A DNA stretch of 64,000 nt from Kamptonema formosum PCC 10802 (GTDB lineage: Bacteria; Cyanobacteriota; Cyanobacteriia; Cyanobacteriales; Oscillatoriaceae), in assembly GCF_000332335.1 (NCBI RefSeq), contig NZ_KB235948.1, positions 1,409,469 to 1,473,468 on the forward strand. The letters run 5' to 3'. The translations under genes and the position numbers were made by a program. Below, in pieces: positions 1 to 7,252 of the stretch; position 1 is the first letter of the stretch, and every line of letters starts with the position of its first letter. The notes beneath the pieces were generated by a model that was not told the DNA's origin, did not search any database, and saw only the letters and a program-made list of their open reading frames with translations.

Positions 1-274
1 CAGCGAAGTCCACTAAGAAGTCACGCACGAGGTAAAACGAGCTGTTAAATATAACGTCTGTCTCATCGAACAACAGCAGCACCCCACTAGAGGGCTGAGA
101 TTTCCCCAAATAGTCACAAGGGAGCAACCGCGACTGAACTCTTGAAGTTAGTGCGACTCCAAGTTGAACGATTAAGTAGAGGAAATTACTCAGCGCATCA
201 GGCTCGGGTGCTGCTGCTGTTTTGGGGGGAAAAGTAGGGGAGCCGGTGTAAATGTAAAGTTTCGTGACAAGTGC

Positions 275-302
275 TTGACGGGGAGTTCCCACCGGCTATA
301 CT
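275..302 (+). promoter_or_regulatory. Sigma70-type promoter in repeat unit 1
   Basis: TTGACG at 275-280, a 16-nt spacer, and TATACT at 297-302. The same elements recur in units 2 and 3 at equal spacing. Transcription would enter the next repeat unit. Confidence 0.55.
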
Positions 303-610
303 GAGAACAGAAGCGAGAAAGCTTCTCTGACAGAACCAACAGCGAAGTCCACTAAGAAGTCACGCACGAGGTAAAACGAGCTGTTAAATCTAACGTCTGT
401 CTCATCGAACAACAGCAGCACCCCACTAGAGGGCTGATATTTCCCCAAATAGTCACAAGGGAGCACCGCGACTGAACTCTTGAAGTTAGTGCGACTCCAA
501 GTTGAACGATTAAGGAGAGGAAATTACTCAGCGAATCAGGCTCGGGTGCTGCTGCTGTTTTGGGGGGAAAAGTGGGGAGCCGGTCTAATGTAAAGTTTCG
601 TGACAAGTGC

Positions 611-638
611 TTGACGACTATTTTCCACCGGCTATACT
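611..638 (+). promoter_or_regulatory. Sigma70-type promoter in repeat unit 2
   Basis: TTGACG at 611-616, a 16-nt spacer, TATACT at 633-638. The boxes match those of unit 1, but the spacer begins differently (ACTATTTT instead of GGGAGTTC), so the boxes are preserved while the spacer varies. Confidence 0.55.
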
Positions 639-947
639 GAGAACAGAAGCGAGAAAGCTTCATCTGACAGAACCAACAGCGAAGTCCACTAAGAAGTCAC
701 GCACGAGGTAAAACGAGCTGTTAAATATAACGTCTGTCTCATCCAACAACAGCAGCACCCCACTAGAGGGCTGATATTTCCCCAAATAGTCACAAGGGAG
801 CACCGCGACTGAACTCTTGAAGTTAGTGCGACTCCAAGTTGAACGATTAAGGAGAGGAAATTACTCAGCGAATCAGGCTCGGGTGCTGCTGCTGTTTTGG
901 GGGGAAAAGTGGGGAGCCGGTCTAATGTAAAGTTTCGTGACAAGTGC

Positions 948-975
948 TTGACGACTATTTTCCACCGGCTATACT
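948..975 (+). promoter_or_regulatory. Sigma70-type promoter in repeat unit 3
   Basis: TTGACG at 948-953, a 16-nt spacer, TATACT at 970-975. This is the last promoter of the array. A transcript starting near 982 would cross the degenerate fourth unit and reach the terminator-like hairpin at 1259-1289. Confidence 0.55.
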
Positions 976-981
976 AACAAC

Positions 982-1289
982 ACAAGCGAGAAAGCTTCAT
1001 CCGACAGAACCAACAGAGAAGTCCACATTAGAGTAAACGAGGTACACAACACTGTTAAAGCTAGCGTCTGTCTCATCGAACAACAGCAGCACCCCACTAG
1101 AGGGCTGATATTTCCCCAAATAGTCACAAGGGAGCACCGCGACTGAACGGTTTCCGTTAGTGCGATGATAGGGGCTGCCGTAAAATTTTGTTTCGAGATT
1201 CCCCATTTCTCCTTGATAGAATGCTAGAGTATTCTCGTTAGCTATTGGGGAACACCTCAAGCTGGCTTCTCAAAGGATCAGCTTTTTTG
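982..1289 (+). ncRNA. Candidate small RNA transcript from the last array promoter
   Basis: The sequence between the unit 3 promoter and the hairpin/T-run at 1259-1289 is about 300 nt and has no convincing coding frame. An RNA is inferred only from the promoter and terminator arrangement; no known RNA family was recognised. Tandem promoter-bearing small-RNA repeats are known in cyanobacteria (NsiR1 upstream of hetF in Nostoc), but nothing here shows homology to NsiR1. Confidence 0.3.
1259..1289 (+). terminator. Rho-independent terminator-like hairpin after the repeat array
   Basis: AAGCTG at 1259-1264 pairs with CAGCTT at 1279-1284, followed by a T-rich run. The loop is long (14 nt), so strength is uncertain. 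It separates the array from the gene at 1337. Confidence 0.45.
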
Positions 1290-1336
1290 TGGTTTTTTTT
1301 ACCCATCGAACGCACAAAAATTAAGAAGATTGACCC

Positions 1337-1735
1337 ATGAAAATGAAACAACTTCTAGCTGCTTTCTTACTCATGATTGCCTTGACTTTCTCCATAGGAC
1401 AAGGACAAGCACTAGCTCAAACAAATTGTGAAAACGTTATCAGTCAGGGAAGCTCCACCATTGAGAGTGGCTGGTTTACACAACAGACTGCAACGATTGG
1501 TTGGTATAAGGGACTTATCACAACAGATGTTAAGTATGACGTTTGTACACCAACTGCTGTGATCAGAGTCAATGGGACAGACTGGAACAAACTGGTTGCA
1601 GAGGGGAAACTAAACGGCTTGCGATATGAAGTCTATCAATATGCTGATAAAGATGGAAATTACCAAAATTTCTTGTTCAGGAAGATCGTAAATACCGCGC
1701 CAACGACAATTACAGCCGCGCAATTTAGACAGTAA
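1337..1735 (+). CDS. Small secreted protein of unknown function
   Basis: A 132-residue protein with a clear signal peptide: lysines at positions 2 and 4, a hydrophobic stretch LLAAFLLMIALTFSIG, and a likely cleavage after ALAQ near residue 28. The mature part is about 104 residues, polar, with two cysteines (NCENV near its start and DVCTP about 45 residues later) that could form a disulphide after export. No catalytic motif or known domain was recognised. It stands alone between the promoter array and a strong terminator, so it is probably monocistronic; whether the array drives it or is insulated from it by the hairpin at 1259 cannot be told. The lower GC content than most of the window could indicate transfer. 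Confidence 0.7.
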   Translation: MKMKQLLAAFLLMIALTFSIGQGQALAQTNCENVISQGSSTIESGWFTQQTATIGWYKGLITTDVKYDVCTPTAVIRVNGTDWNKLVAEGKLNGLRYEVYQYADKDGNYQNFLFRKIVNTAPTTITAAQFRQ

Positions 1736-1821
1736 CAGCAATGTATTAATCTAAATTGTCTATCTTTGAGCCAATTGTATTAACTTCTATTAGCTCAAAA
1801 GATTGCTATCACCAGGCAACT

Positions 1822-1855
1822 AGTGGCTGAGACTTAAGCAAATCAGCCACTTTTT
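1822..1855 (+). terminator. Rho-independent terminator of the secreted-protein gene
   Basis: A perfect 9-bp stem, AGTGGCTGA (1822-1830) with TCAGCCACT (1843-1851), a 12-nt loop and a TTTTT run. It lies 87 bp after the stop at 1735. Confidence 0.85.
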
Positions 1856-2084
1856 GTAGGGTTGCTGAAGTTAATAGCTTATTGCCCTATTCATCTTGCA
1901 AGGTTATTCTCTGGGAGGTTGAGGATAAATCCATTGGCTCAGATTTAGCACCCTACCCCTACAGATATTAATGTGGTTGCCGGTTACGCTATCGCTAACC
2001 CACCCTACATATAGAGGTTCCCAGGCGGAACCTGGGAACGAGGATAACGAGGGTAAGATTAGTAGGGAAAGTGATAAATTGCCC
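1856..2084. repeat. Gene-free stretch with a short interspersed palindrome
   Basis: Between the terminator and the DUF2442 gene the only clear structure is GTTCCCAGG (2017-2025) with CCTGGGAAC (2031-2039), a perfect 9-bp inverted repeat with a 5-nt loop. No open frame is supported. Confidence 0.5.
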
Positions 2085-2369
2085 TCACCGGCTAGAGGCT
2101 AATGAGACTGACTGATTGCGAGGCGCGGGCGCTCCGCGCAGCAACCCTTCGGTGCTGATATCCTCATCGATTTCTTCCCAGTGGATGCCATAGCCCCCAC
2201 CACAGATTTGCCACTGTTCCCGCTGTTCTTGAGTCGCATTTAATAATCTGGGAAACCACGCTAAGGGGACTGATATTGTCCGCCCATCCATCAGTTCAAC
2301 ACTGAGGGTGTCTTCGTCTATCTGTACTGCTTTGACTCGCTCATCTGCTTGAGGTGCCAAAATACCCAT
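2085..2369 (-). CDS. DUF2442 domain protein (partner of DUF4160)
   Basis: A 94-residue protein matching the DUF2442 pattern: an N-terminal beta region with DGRTISVPLAWFPRL, then GGGYGIHWEEIDEDIS and a C-terminal GLLRGAP. DUF2442 genes usually sit directly downstream of DUF4160 genes, and the pair is regarded as toxin-antitoxin-like, though the biochemistry is not established. Its start codon lies inside the C-terminal codons of a DUF4160 remnant (2341-2490), the usual overlap. The gene itself appears intact although its partner is truncated. It is the last member of a minus-strand run that begins with the STAND gene at 6558. Confidence 0.75.
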   Translation of the reverse strand: MGILAPQADERVKAVQIDEDTLSVELMDGRTISVPLAWFPRLLNATQEQREQWQICGGGYGIHWEEIDEDISTEGLLRGAPAPRNQSVSLASSR

Positions 2370-2490
2370 TCCACGCCTCCAAAAACATTTGTTGATTGGT
2401 TTCTACTATTGACTGGAGTTTCCTGAGCTCCCTAGCACTAAATCCAATGTTACGGGCTAGGGTGACTGGTGCTAGCCAAAAGGCAGGTAT
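2341..2490 (-). pseudogene. DUF4160 C-terminal remnant
   Basis: Reading the minus strand from 2490 to the TGA at 2341-2343 gives 49 codons that begin with IPAFWLAPVTLARN, followed by GFSARELRKLQSIVE and FLEAWNGYFG. This is the characteristic C-terminal part of DUF4160 proteins, which normally continue upstream for another 30-40 residues. Upstream the frame runs into the out-of-phase 3' end of the DUF5615 toxin gene, so the N-terminal part is missing. It overlaps DUF2442 by 29 bp. Recombination with the adjacent DUF5615 gene end is the simplest explanation. The frame assignment comes from my own translation and is firm; the family name is from pattern memory. Confidence 0.7.
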
Positions 2491-2822
2491 TGAACGCGGT
2501 TGACTAAATCTTCAGGTTCGCTGGCTTTAGCAATGATTTCCAAGTCTCGCACGCAATCGCCAATGGTAACAAGCCGTTGGTGAGCGTAGATAACACCGGC
2601 AAAACTCACCCCCTCAACCTGACGGCGGTTCGCTTCGACTAGAAAATCCCGATCTTGTGTGAAGATAACGCGCTTAATTTCGGTAGCGCGGTCAAGTATA
2701 ATAGGATCTGGGCTGCCGGTTCGACCATCTTCTTGAACAGTCAAAACATCTACTCCTCGCCGGCGCAACCCATCTGTAATCCCTCCATGTACATGTTCGT
2801 CCATGTAAAGAGCTACCGTCAT
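2472..2822 (-). CDS. DUF5615 PIN-like toxin candidate
   Basis: A 116-residue protein with the DUF5615/PIN-like pattern: N-terminal acidic motif LYMDEHV, HGGITDGLRRRGVDVLTVQEDG, and the central ILDRATEIKRVIFTQDRDFL with conserved acidic residues as in PIN-type RNases. The expected activity, by family, is metal-dependent RNA cleavage. It overlaps the upstream DUF433 gene by 4 bp (ATGA), the classic arrangement of a toxin-antitoxin operon with the DUF433 protein as antitoxin. Its 3' end overlaps a DUF4160 fragment out of frame, so the last residues (QYLPFG) may be supplied by foreign sequence. The catalytic acidic residues look intact. Confidence 0.8.
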   Translation of the reverse strand: MTVALYMDEHVHGGITDGLRRRGVDVLTVQEDGRTGSPDPIILDRATEIKRVIFTQDRDFLVEANRRQVEGVSFAGVIYAHQRLVTIGDCVRDLEIIAKASEPEDLVNRVQYLPFG

Positions 2823-3184
2823 TTGATAAGCCCCTGTGCGCGAAGTTTTTTAGCCAGAGGAGATTCACCGGCTTCTTGGCGCAACCTTTCGGCATCCTGG
2901 AAGCGGCGCTCCATATCGGCATCAAGTTCCTCTTTGCGATCCCAGTAATACGCTAAAGCGGAATAAATTTGGCTCATACTTAGATAGGGATGTTGCCGGT
3001 GGATTTCTTCTGGATTCCAACCGTAAATTAGATGAGCTTCCACTAATTCAACGACTTTCATGGTGGTTCCAGCGATGAGCGGGACATTGCGCTCGTCGAG
3101 TTCCACATATTTATGTTCGCTTTTTGTGAGGGTCATGGGTTTCGCCTCGTCGATTCCTTCCCTCTCAATTATAGCATGTTTCAT
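2819..3184 (-). CDS. DUF433 antitoxin candidate
   Basis: A 121-residue protein with the DUF433 helix-turn-helix pattern (YVELDERNVPLIAGTTMKVVELVEAHLIYGWNPEEIHRQHPYLSMSQIYSALAYYWDRKEELD) followed by a charged C-terminal helix. DUF433 proteins are the usual antitoxin partners of DUF5615 PIN-like toxins and probably autorepress. The longest start (3184) overlaps the stop of the STAND gene as ATGA; an internal ATG at 3136 preceded by GAGGCG is an alternative that would remove 16 residues before the conserved domain. If the longer start is right, the pair is translationally coupled to the STAND gene. Confidence 0.8.
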   Translation of the reverse strand: MKHAIIEREGIDEAKPMTLTKSEHKYVELDERNVPLIAGTTMKVVELVEAHLIYGWNPEEIHRQHPYLSMSQIYSALAYYWDRKEELDADMERRFQDAERLRQEAGESPLAKKLRAQGLIK

Positions 3185-6100
3185 CCGGCGAGTTCGTCAA
3201 GCCAACTGAGAATCTCGCTGACTAAATTAGGCTGATTTTGCGGAAACCCCCGCAAGGGCGACTCCACAGGAGCGCCGGCAATCCAGCCGATGTGCGCGGT
3301 ATCCGTGAGCTTGCGGCAGAATTTCACGAGTGCCGGTTCGGGGGCGCAGCTGTGCAAGATTAAGGCTAATGCCGGTGTTTTAACCCGGCATTTAAGGGCT
3401 GTCAACTGTCGCGCCAACTGTGCCGCACTGTTGACTTCGGGCGGAATTTCTGTAGAATTGGGAAAGGCGGCGCTATAAATATTGTTGCAGAGGTGTTGGG
3501 CAATTTCTCCGGTGTCTGTTTCCCCTGATAGGGTTTCGGCGTTGATGCAAATTAGCTTGACAGATTCCTGCAATTGCGCTTGACGGGCAATCGCACTCGC
3601 AAGCACTTGGGGTAAATTGGCGAGGGTGAGGCTCTGCGGGGGTGTGCCGGTGGTTTGTGTGTGCCATGCCTGATAGAATTCAGGGTACGGCATCGTTTGG
3701 GCGCAGTGCCAGATGACATTGTAGCAATCCTTGAATTGCTCAAAGTCATTTTCGTAAGTCTCATCGGATAAGAAATCTTTTAAGCCGGTGACAGCAAGCG
3801 CCATTTGAGACTTTTCCAAAATCCTCGGCAAACTCCATGCCGCTTGCCGGCGGGTATTTTCATCCTGAGAGGTGCGGATTAATTCCACACGGGCAGCAAT
3901 AGCTGTTGGGTTGCCTTGGTCAATTTTCTCTAAGCTCTCTGCCGCTCGCCGGCGGGTAGATTTATACAGAGAGGTGCGGATTAAGTCCACACAGGCATCA
4001 AAAGCTATGAGGTTGCCTTGGCCAATTTCTTCTAAGTTGCATACCACTTGCGGGCGGTTATATCCATCCTGAGAGATGTGGATTAATTTCTCAAGGGCAG
4101 CAATAGCTGTGAGGTTGCCTTGGTCAATTTCCCCTAAAATCTCTGCCGCGTTCCAGCGGGTATATCTATTCTGAGAGGTGCGGATTAATTCCACAAGGGC
4201 AGCAATAGCTATTGGGTTGCCTGGGTCAATTTTCCCTAAGCTCCATGCCGCTATCCGGCGGGTATATTCATCCTGAGAGGTGCGGATTAATTCCACAAGG
4301 GCAGCAATAGCTGTTGGGGAGCCTTGGCCAATTTTCCCTAAGCTATCTACCGCTAGCCGGCGGGTATATTCATCCTGAGAAGTGCGGATTAAATCCACAA
4401 GAGCATCAATAGCTGTTGGGGAGCCTTGGCCAATTTCCCCTAAGCTCTCTACCGCTTGCCTGCGGGTAGATTCATACTGAGAGGTGCGGATTACTTCCTC
4501 AAAGGGCTTGATAGCTTTTGTGCGCTCCGTCTCAAGCAGTGCTTCCCTCGCTACCTCTGGCATCGGATCGAAAAACATCACCAAATCCTGTTTTTTTATC
4601 TTTAAATTTCTCTTGAAATCGCCCAAAAACCACTTAACGATTTGCGCCACAATCTCATCTGCTCTGGAGCAATCCTTAAACTCGGCAACACCGGCAGCCG
4701 CTAGAAAATAAGCGCGATACCTATAAAAATCCCCGCACCCATCCTCAAACTCAACCAGCGCCTTGATAAACTCCTCTTTCCGCTCCCGCGCCACATCCTC
4801 ACGCCCCAACCACAGCAAAATCACCTCTTTCCACTGCGGCTCAAAGATGCGGTAATTGGACATCGAGGGTGAGGGTGGCAGGGTGTGATTCAGGAAAAAG
4901 CGCCAGTCGTCGCCAATCGCCCGCGCCGCGAAATATTCCTCAAAGGTGGGATGGTAGAAAGCGTACACCGGCTCATCCGGATTTTCCGCCGCCACCCCCA
5001 CCGTATTGATCCACCCCAGCTTGAGCGCCCAATACCCCAACGATTCCTCGTCTTCCGGATCTCCAAGCACCTGGCAAACCAAGTTATGCCGCAACCGAAA
5101 CCGGGAGCTCTCTCCCCCCATCGCCCGCAGCGCCAGCTCTCCCAGCTTGGCGTTCAGTGCCTTTTGCTGTTTTGGCTTCGTCGGGAAGCGCTCCCCTTTC
5201 CATATATATAGTGCTTTGACAAACTGCTCGTAGAGCTGCGCCTTGGTTTCGGGCAAACCGCCCTCCCGCTTGTGCCAAGTGCGGCACAGCAGCGTCAGGC
5301 GCAGGGGATTTTTCACCAAATCCTTGATGCGCTCCTTTCCCGGTTCGTCTAGCGCCGCCCGCAACTGCTTCCCGCGCTCCGAATTGCTGTTCTTGAAGAA
5401 ATTGTCAATGAATTCCCCCACCCGATCCGGTTCCGAACCCTTCCCACAGCTAAACTCCAGAGTGCGATAGGTGTCAAAACCCGTGAGGGCGTTGGGGGTA
5501 GCATCCCAGACATTGACGCGACAGCTCAGCATCACCCGCACCTTCTGCGCCCAACCGGCACGAAGCTGCTCATTGAGCGCCGCCAAGGGATTGGCCACCC
5601 CCATCTCATCCGCCCCATCCAGCAGCAGCAACACTTTGCCACTGTCGAGCAGTTGCTCCAGCGCTTCCAGCCATTCCGGGGGTGCCGATTTGAGTTTTCC
5701 CGCCGCATCCCGCAGCCAAACTTCCTGCAAATACTTGTCCAGCGGTATGTCGCCCACCGCACCCAGGGAAATCCAAACCGGCACTAAGTCGGTATTCTTC
5801 AGCACCCAGCCGGCGCTTTTCTGCAACAGGGTGGTTTTCCCCGCCCCCGGTTCGCCGGCGATCAGCAGCCGTTTGCCTTGGCTTTTGGGAGTTTTCCCCT
5901 GCAGGAGAGCTTCCTGGAAAAACTCATCGCTCTCATATTTCTTAGCAATCTCGATTTCTGTGCCGGTGGGTTGGGATAACTCGGAACCCCGTTCGGGAGA
6001 GACATCGCCATCGCGTTTGGGACGTTCTTTTCGCTCCACCAATCCCAGGGGCACATAAACCCCGTCCAAGTCCAACTCTATCCCATCCGCGTGCGTGAAG

Positions 6101-6558
6101 AGATTGCTGGTGAGCTGTCTCTGGACATCCAGCCGTGTGCGGCACACTTGACGCCAGTCGATAGAGATCGCAGTGGGAGATGGCGACTCCGCCTCTTGCG
6201 CCGATTGCCAGTTAGGGAACTCAGTCTCCCACAACCACTTAAATGCTAGGTTCCAAGGCTCTTCACCTTTGCGGCGTCGCCCCGGCTTGTTTGATTTAAC
6301 AATAGGACCGCCAGCCAATTCCAGCTTCTGGCAGATTGTCTGCAAGTGATCTTGGAAAGTCTGCTCGCGATTCACCGCCTCGTCCTGATTTGGCCACACA
6401 GAGGCGGCAAGGCTTTTATTCTCCTGTCGAGAATTGGCCCTGTTAAATCGCTGTATAAAGACAGCCTGTGTTTTTCCCGCAAAACCGCAGTCCCTGGCCA
6501 TTGCCTCCAGAAACTTGGCCTCTACCTCTGGGTTCCGTCCTTGCTCTCCTGCGTTCAT
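3181..6558 (-). CDS. STAND/NACHT NTPase with HEAT-like repeats (defence-type)
   Basis: About 1125 residues. The order is a helical N-terminal module (EVEAKFLEAMARDCGFAG), an NTPase with Walker A GEPGAGKTTLLQ near residue 233 and Walker B LLLLDGADE near 310, a winged/helical region, then seven 34-residue HEAT-like repeats (IRTSQDEYTRR...AIAALVEL, about residues 686-923), and an unassigned C-terminal domain of ~190 residues. NACHT-type STAND proteins act as sensors that oligomerise on ATP when repeats bind a ligand; several bacterial members defend against phage. No nuclease or other effector was recognised here, so the N- or C-terminal module could be the output or recruit it. The ATG at 6558 is preferred to the TTG at 6570. 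The gene overlaps the DUF433 gene downstream. Confidence 0.8.
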   Translation of the reverse strand: MNAGEQGRNPEVEAKFLEAMARDCGFAGKTQAVFIQRFNRANSRQENKSLAASVWPNQDEAVNREQTFQDHLQTICQKLELAGGPIVKSNKPGRRRKGEEPWNLAFKWLWETEFPNWQSAQEAESPSPTAISIDWRQVCRTRLDVQRQLTSNLFTHADGIELDLDGVYVPLGLVERKERPKRDGDVSPERGSELSQPTGTEIEIAKKYESDEFFQEALLQGKTPKSQGKRLLIAGEPGAGKTTLLQKSAGWVLKNTDLVPVWISLGAVGDIPLDKYLQEVWLRDAAGKLKSAPPEWLEALEQLLDSGKVLLLLDGADEMGVANPLAALNEQLRAGWAQKVRVMLSCRVNVWDATPNALTGFDTYRTLEFSCGKGSEPDRVGEFIDNFFKNSNSERGKQLRAALDEPGKERIKDLVKNPLRLTLLCRTWHKREGGLPETKAQLYEQFVKALYIWKGERFPTKPKQQKALNAKLGELALRAMGGESSRFRLRHNLVCQVLGDPEDEESLGYWALKLGWINTVGVAAENPDEPVYAFYHPTFEEYFAARAIGDDWRFFLNHTLPPSPSMSNYRIFEPQWKEVILLWLGREDVARERKEEFIKALVEFEDGCGDFYRYRAYFLAAAGVAEFKDCSRADEIVAQIVKWFLGDFKRNLKIKKQDLVMFFDPMPEVAREALLETERTKAIKPFEEVIRTSQYESTRRQAVESLGEIGQGSPTAIDALVDLIRTSQDEYTRRLAVDSLGKIGQGSPTAIAALVELIRTSQDEYTRRIAAWSLGKIDPGNPIAIAALVELIRTSQNRYTRWNAAEILGEIDQGNLTAIAALEKLIHISQDGYNRPQVVCNLEEIGQGNLIAFDACVDLIRTSLYKSTRRRAAESLEKIDQGNPTAIAARVELIRTSQDENTRRQAAWSLPRILEKSQMALAVTGLKDFLSDETYENDFEQFKDCYNVIWHCAQTMPYPEFYQAWHTQTTGTPPQSLTLANLPQVLASAIARQAQLQESVKLICINAETLSGETDTGEIAQHLCNNIYSAAFPNSTEIPPEVNSAAQLARQLTALKCRVKTPALALILHSCAPEPALVKFCRKLTDTAHIGWIAGAPVESPLRGFPQNQPNLVSEILSWLDELAG
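3800..4493 (-). repeat. Near-identical 102-bp repeats inside the STAND gene
   Basis: Seven tandem units of 102 bp encode the HEAT-like repeats. Adjacent units share long identical stretches, while the variable codons cluster at a few positions (YES/DEY/NRY/DGY/YKS after IRTSQ or IRTSL). DNA-level similarity indicates recent expansion or gene conversion. Confidence 0.8.
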
Positions 6559-6779
6559 GCAGCATCTCAAACAGCGCTTTTCAAACCGTAAAGCCCATAA
6601 TAGGGAAAAATTAACCCGCTGTCAACCCCCTCAGCACCGGCAGGAGTCAAATAGGAGGATTTCCTATTTGTCTATTTAATCTCTATTTAGGCATCTCCTT
6701 TGTTCTGCAAGGAGGAGAAGTTAGGCTGAGTTTAGTGGTCAAGAAGGCACTCATCCTAATTGCGACAGGAGCTGAAAAC

Positions 6780-6977
6780 ATGAAAAAACTGCACTCCTCT
6801 AAGGTTATCGCTGCAGCGTTTGTAATTCAAGCCGCAATGATTGGCGTGCAGGGAAGCCTGCGAGTCTGGTATGGAGATCCCTTACTGGACATTATCCCGT
6901 GGATGGCTGTACAAGGAGCCGCCTTAATCATCGAAGCGGCGAAAGAAACTGAACCCAAGTCCCCTTCCGACAAATAA
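6780..6977 (+). CDS. Small membrane-associated protein, unknown function
   Basis: A 65-residue product beginning MKKLHSSKVIAAAFVIQ. The ATG at 6780 is preferred to an upstream in-frame start because GGAG sits 8-9 bases before it. There are two hydrophobic stretches (VIAAAFVIQAAMIGVQG and IIPWMAVQGAALII), probably membrane helices or a signal anchor, and a charged tail KETEPKSPSDK. No family was recognised. It is transcribed away from the STAND gene and followed by two palindromic elements (6987-7014 and 7069-7136). Confidence 0.5.
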   Translation: MKKLHSSKVIAAAFVIQAAMIGVQGSLRVWYGDPLLDIIPWMAVQGAALIIEAAKETEPKSPSDK

Positions 6978-6986
6978 ATGCCAGTA

Positions 6987-7014
6987 GGGTGGGTAAGCGT
7001 TGCGTAACCCACCC
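6987..7014. repeat. Interspersed palindrome, GGGTGGGT family
   Basis: GGGTGGGT and ACCCACCC arms around a TAAGCGTTGCGTA centre. A second copy is at 34134-34162. It lies directly behind a coding sequence, typical of short dispersed cyanobacterial palindromes. Confidence 0.7.
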
Positions 7015-7068
7015 CAAAACTTGAATTAATCTGCTTGTCATTTGACACGAGGCAAAAACTCACGCAGT

Positions 7069-7136
7069 TTTTGAGAATCTCACTCTACTCTTAGCCCGCC
7101 TTCGCGGGCTTTCATAGTAGAGCGAGACTCTCAAAA
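7069..7136. repeat. 68-bp imperfect inverted repeat
   Basis: TTTTGAGA and TCTCAAAA ends with GCCCGC (7094-7099) and GCGGGC (7104-7109) around a CTTC tetraloop. The whole element can form one long hairpin. It lies between the converging 6780 gene and the helicase gene and could stop transcription or be a MITE-like relic. Confidence 0.75.
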
Positions 7137-7252
7137 TATGCGCGTTTTTTTTCCAGAAAAGACAAGGAAAGGGGGGCAAGGGTTCCCAGAAAGCTCCCCT
7201 CACCGCACGCGGGGAGGGGGTTGGGGGGTGGGGTTCTTCCCCGAACACCGGC

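Larger units (their letters stand above)
1..1165 (+). repeat. Tandem array of ~337-bp non-coding units (3 full, 1 degenerate)
   Basis: Units begin at 1, 340, 678 and 1014, each with a CAGCGAAGTCC-like start (CAGAGAAGTCC in the last), and are nearly identical. The fourth is truncated near 1165 and more diverged. Single-base insertions and deletions separate the units, for example GGGAGCAACCGCG in unit 1 against GGGAGCACCGCG in unit 2, so no reading frame is conserved and the minus-strand open frames are not supported as genes. Each full unit has an 11-bp perfect complementarity, CAGCAGCACCC with GGGTGCTGCTG (74-84 with 206-216 in unit 1), that could close a long hairpin. The array may extend left of the window. 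Confidence 0.85.

Noticed and set aside
352..1260. Minus-strand open frames of 84-103 residues in the repeat array
   Set aside because: Indels between the units break any common frame, no ribosome sites, and the units behave as non-coding repeats.
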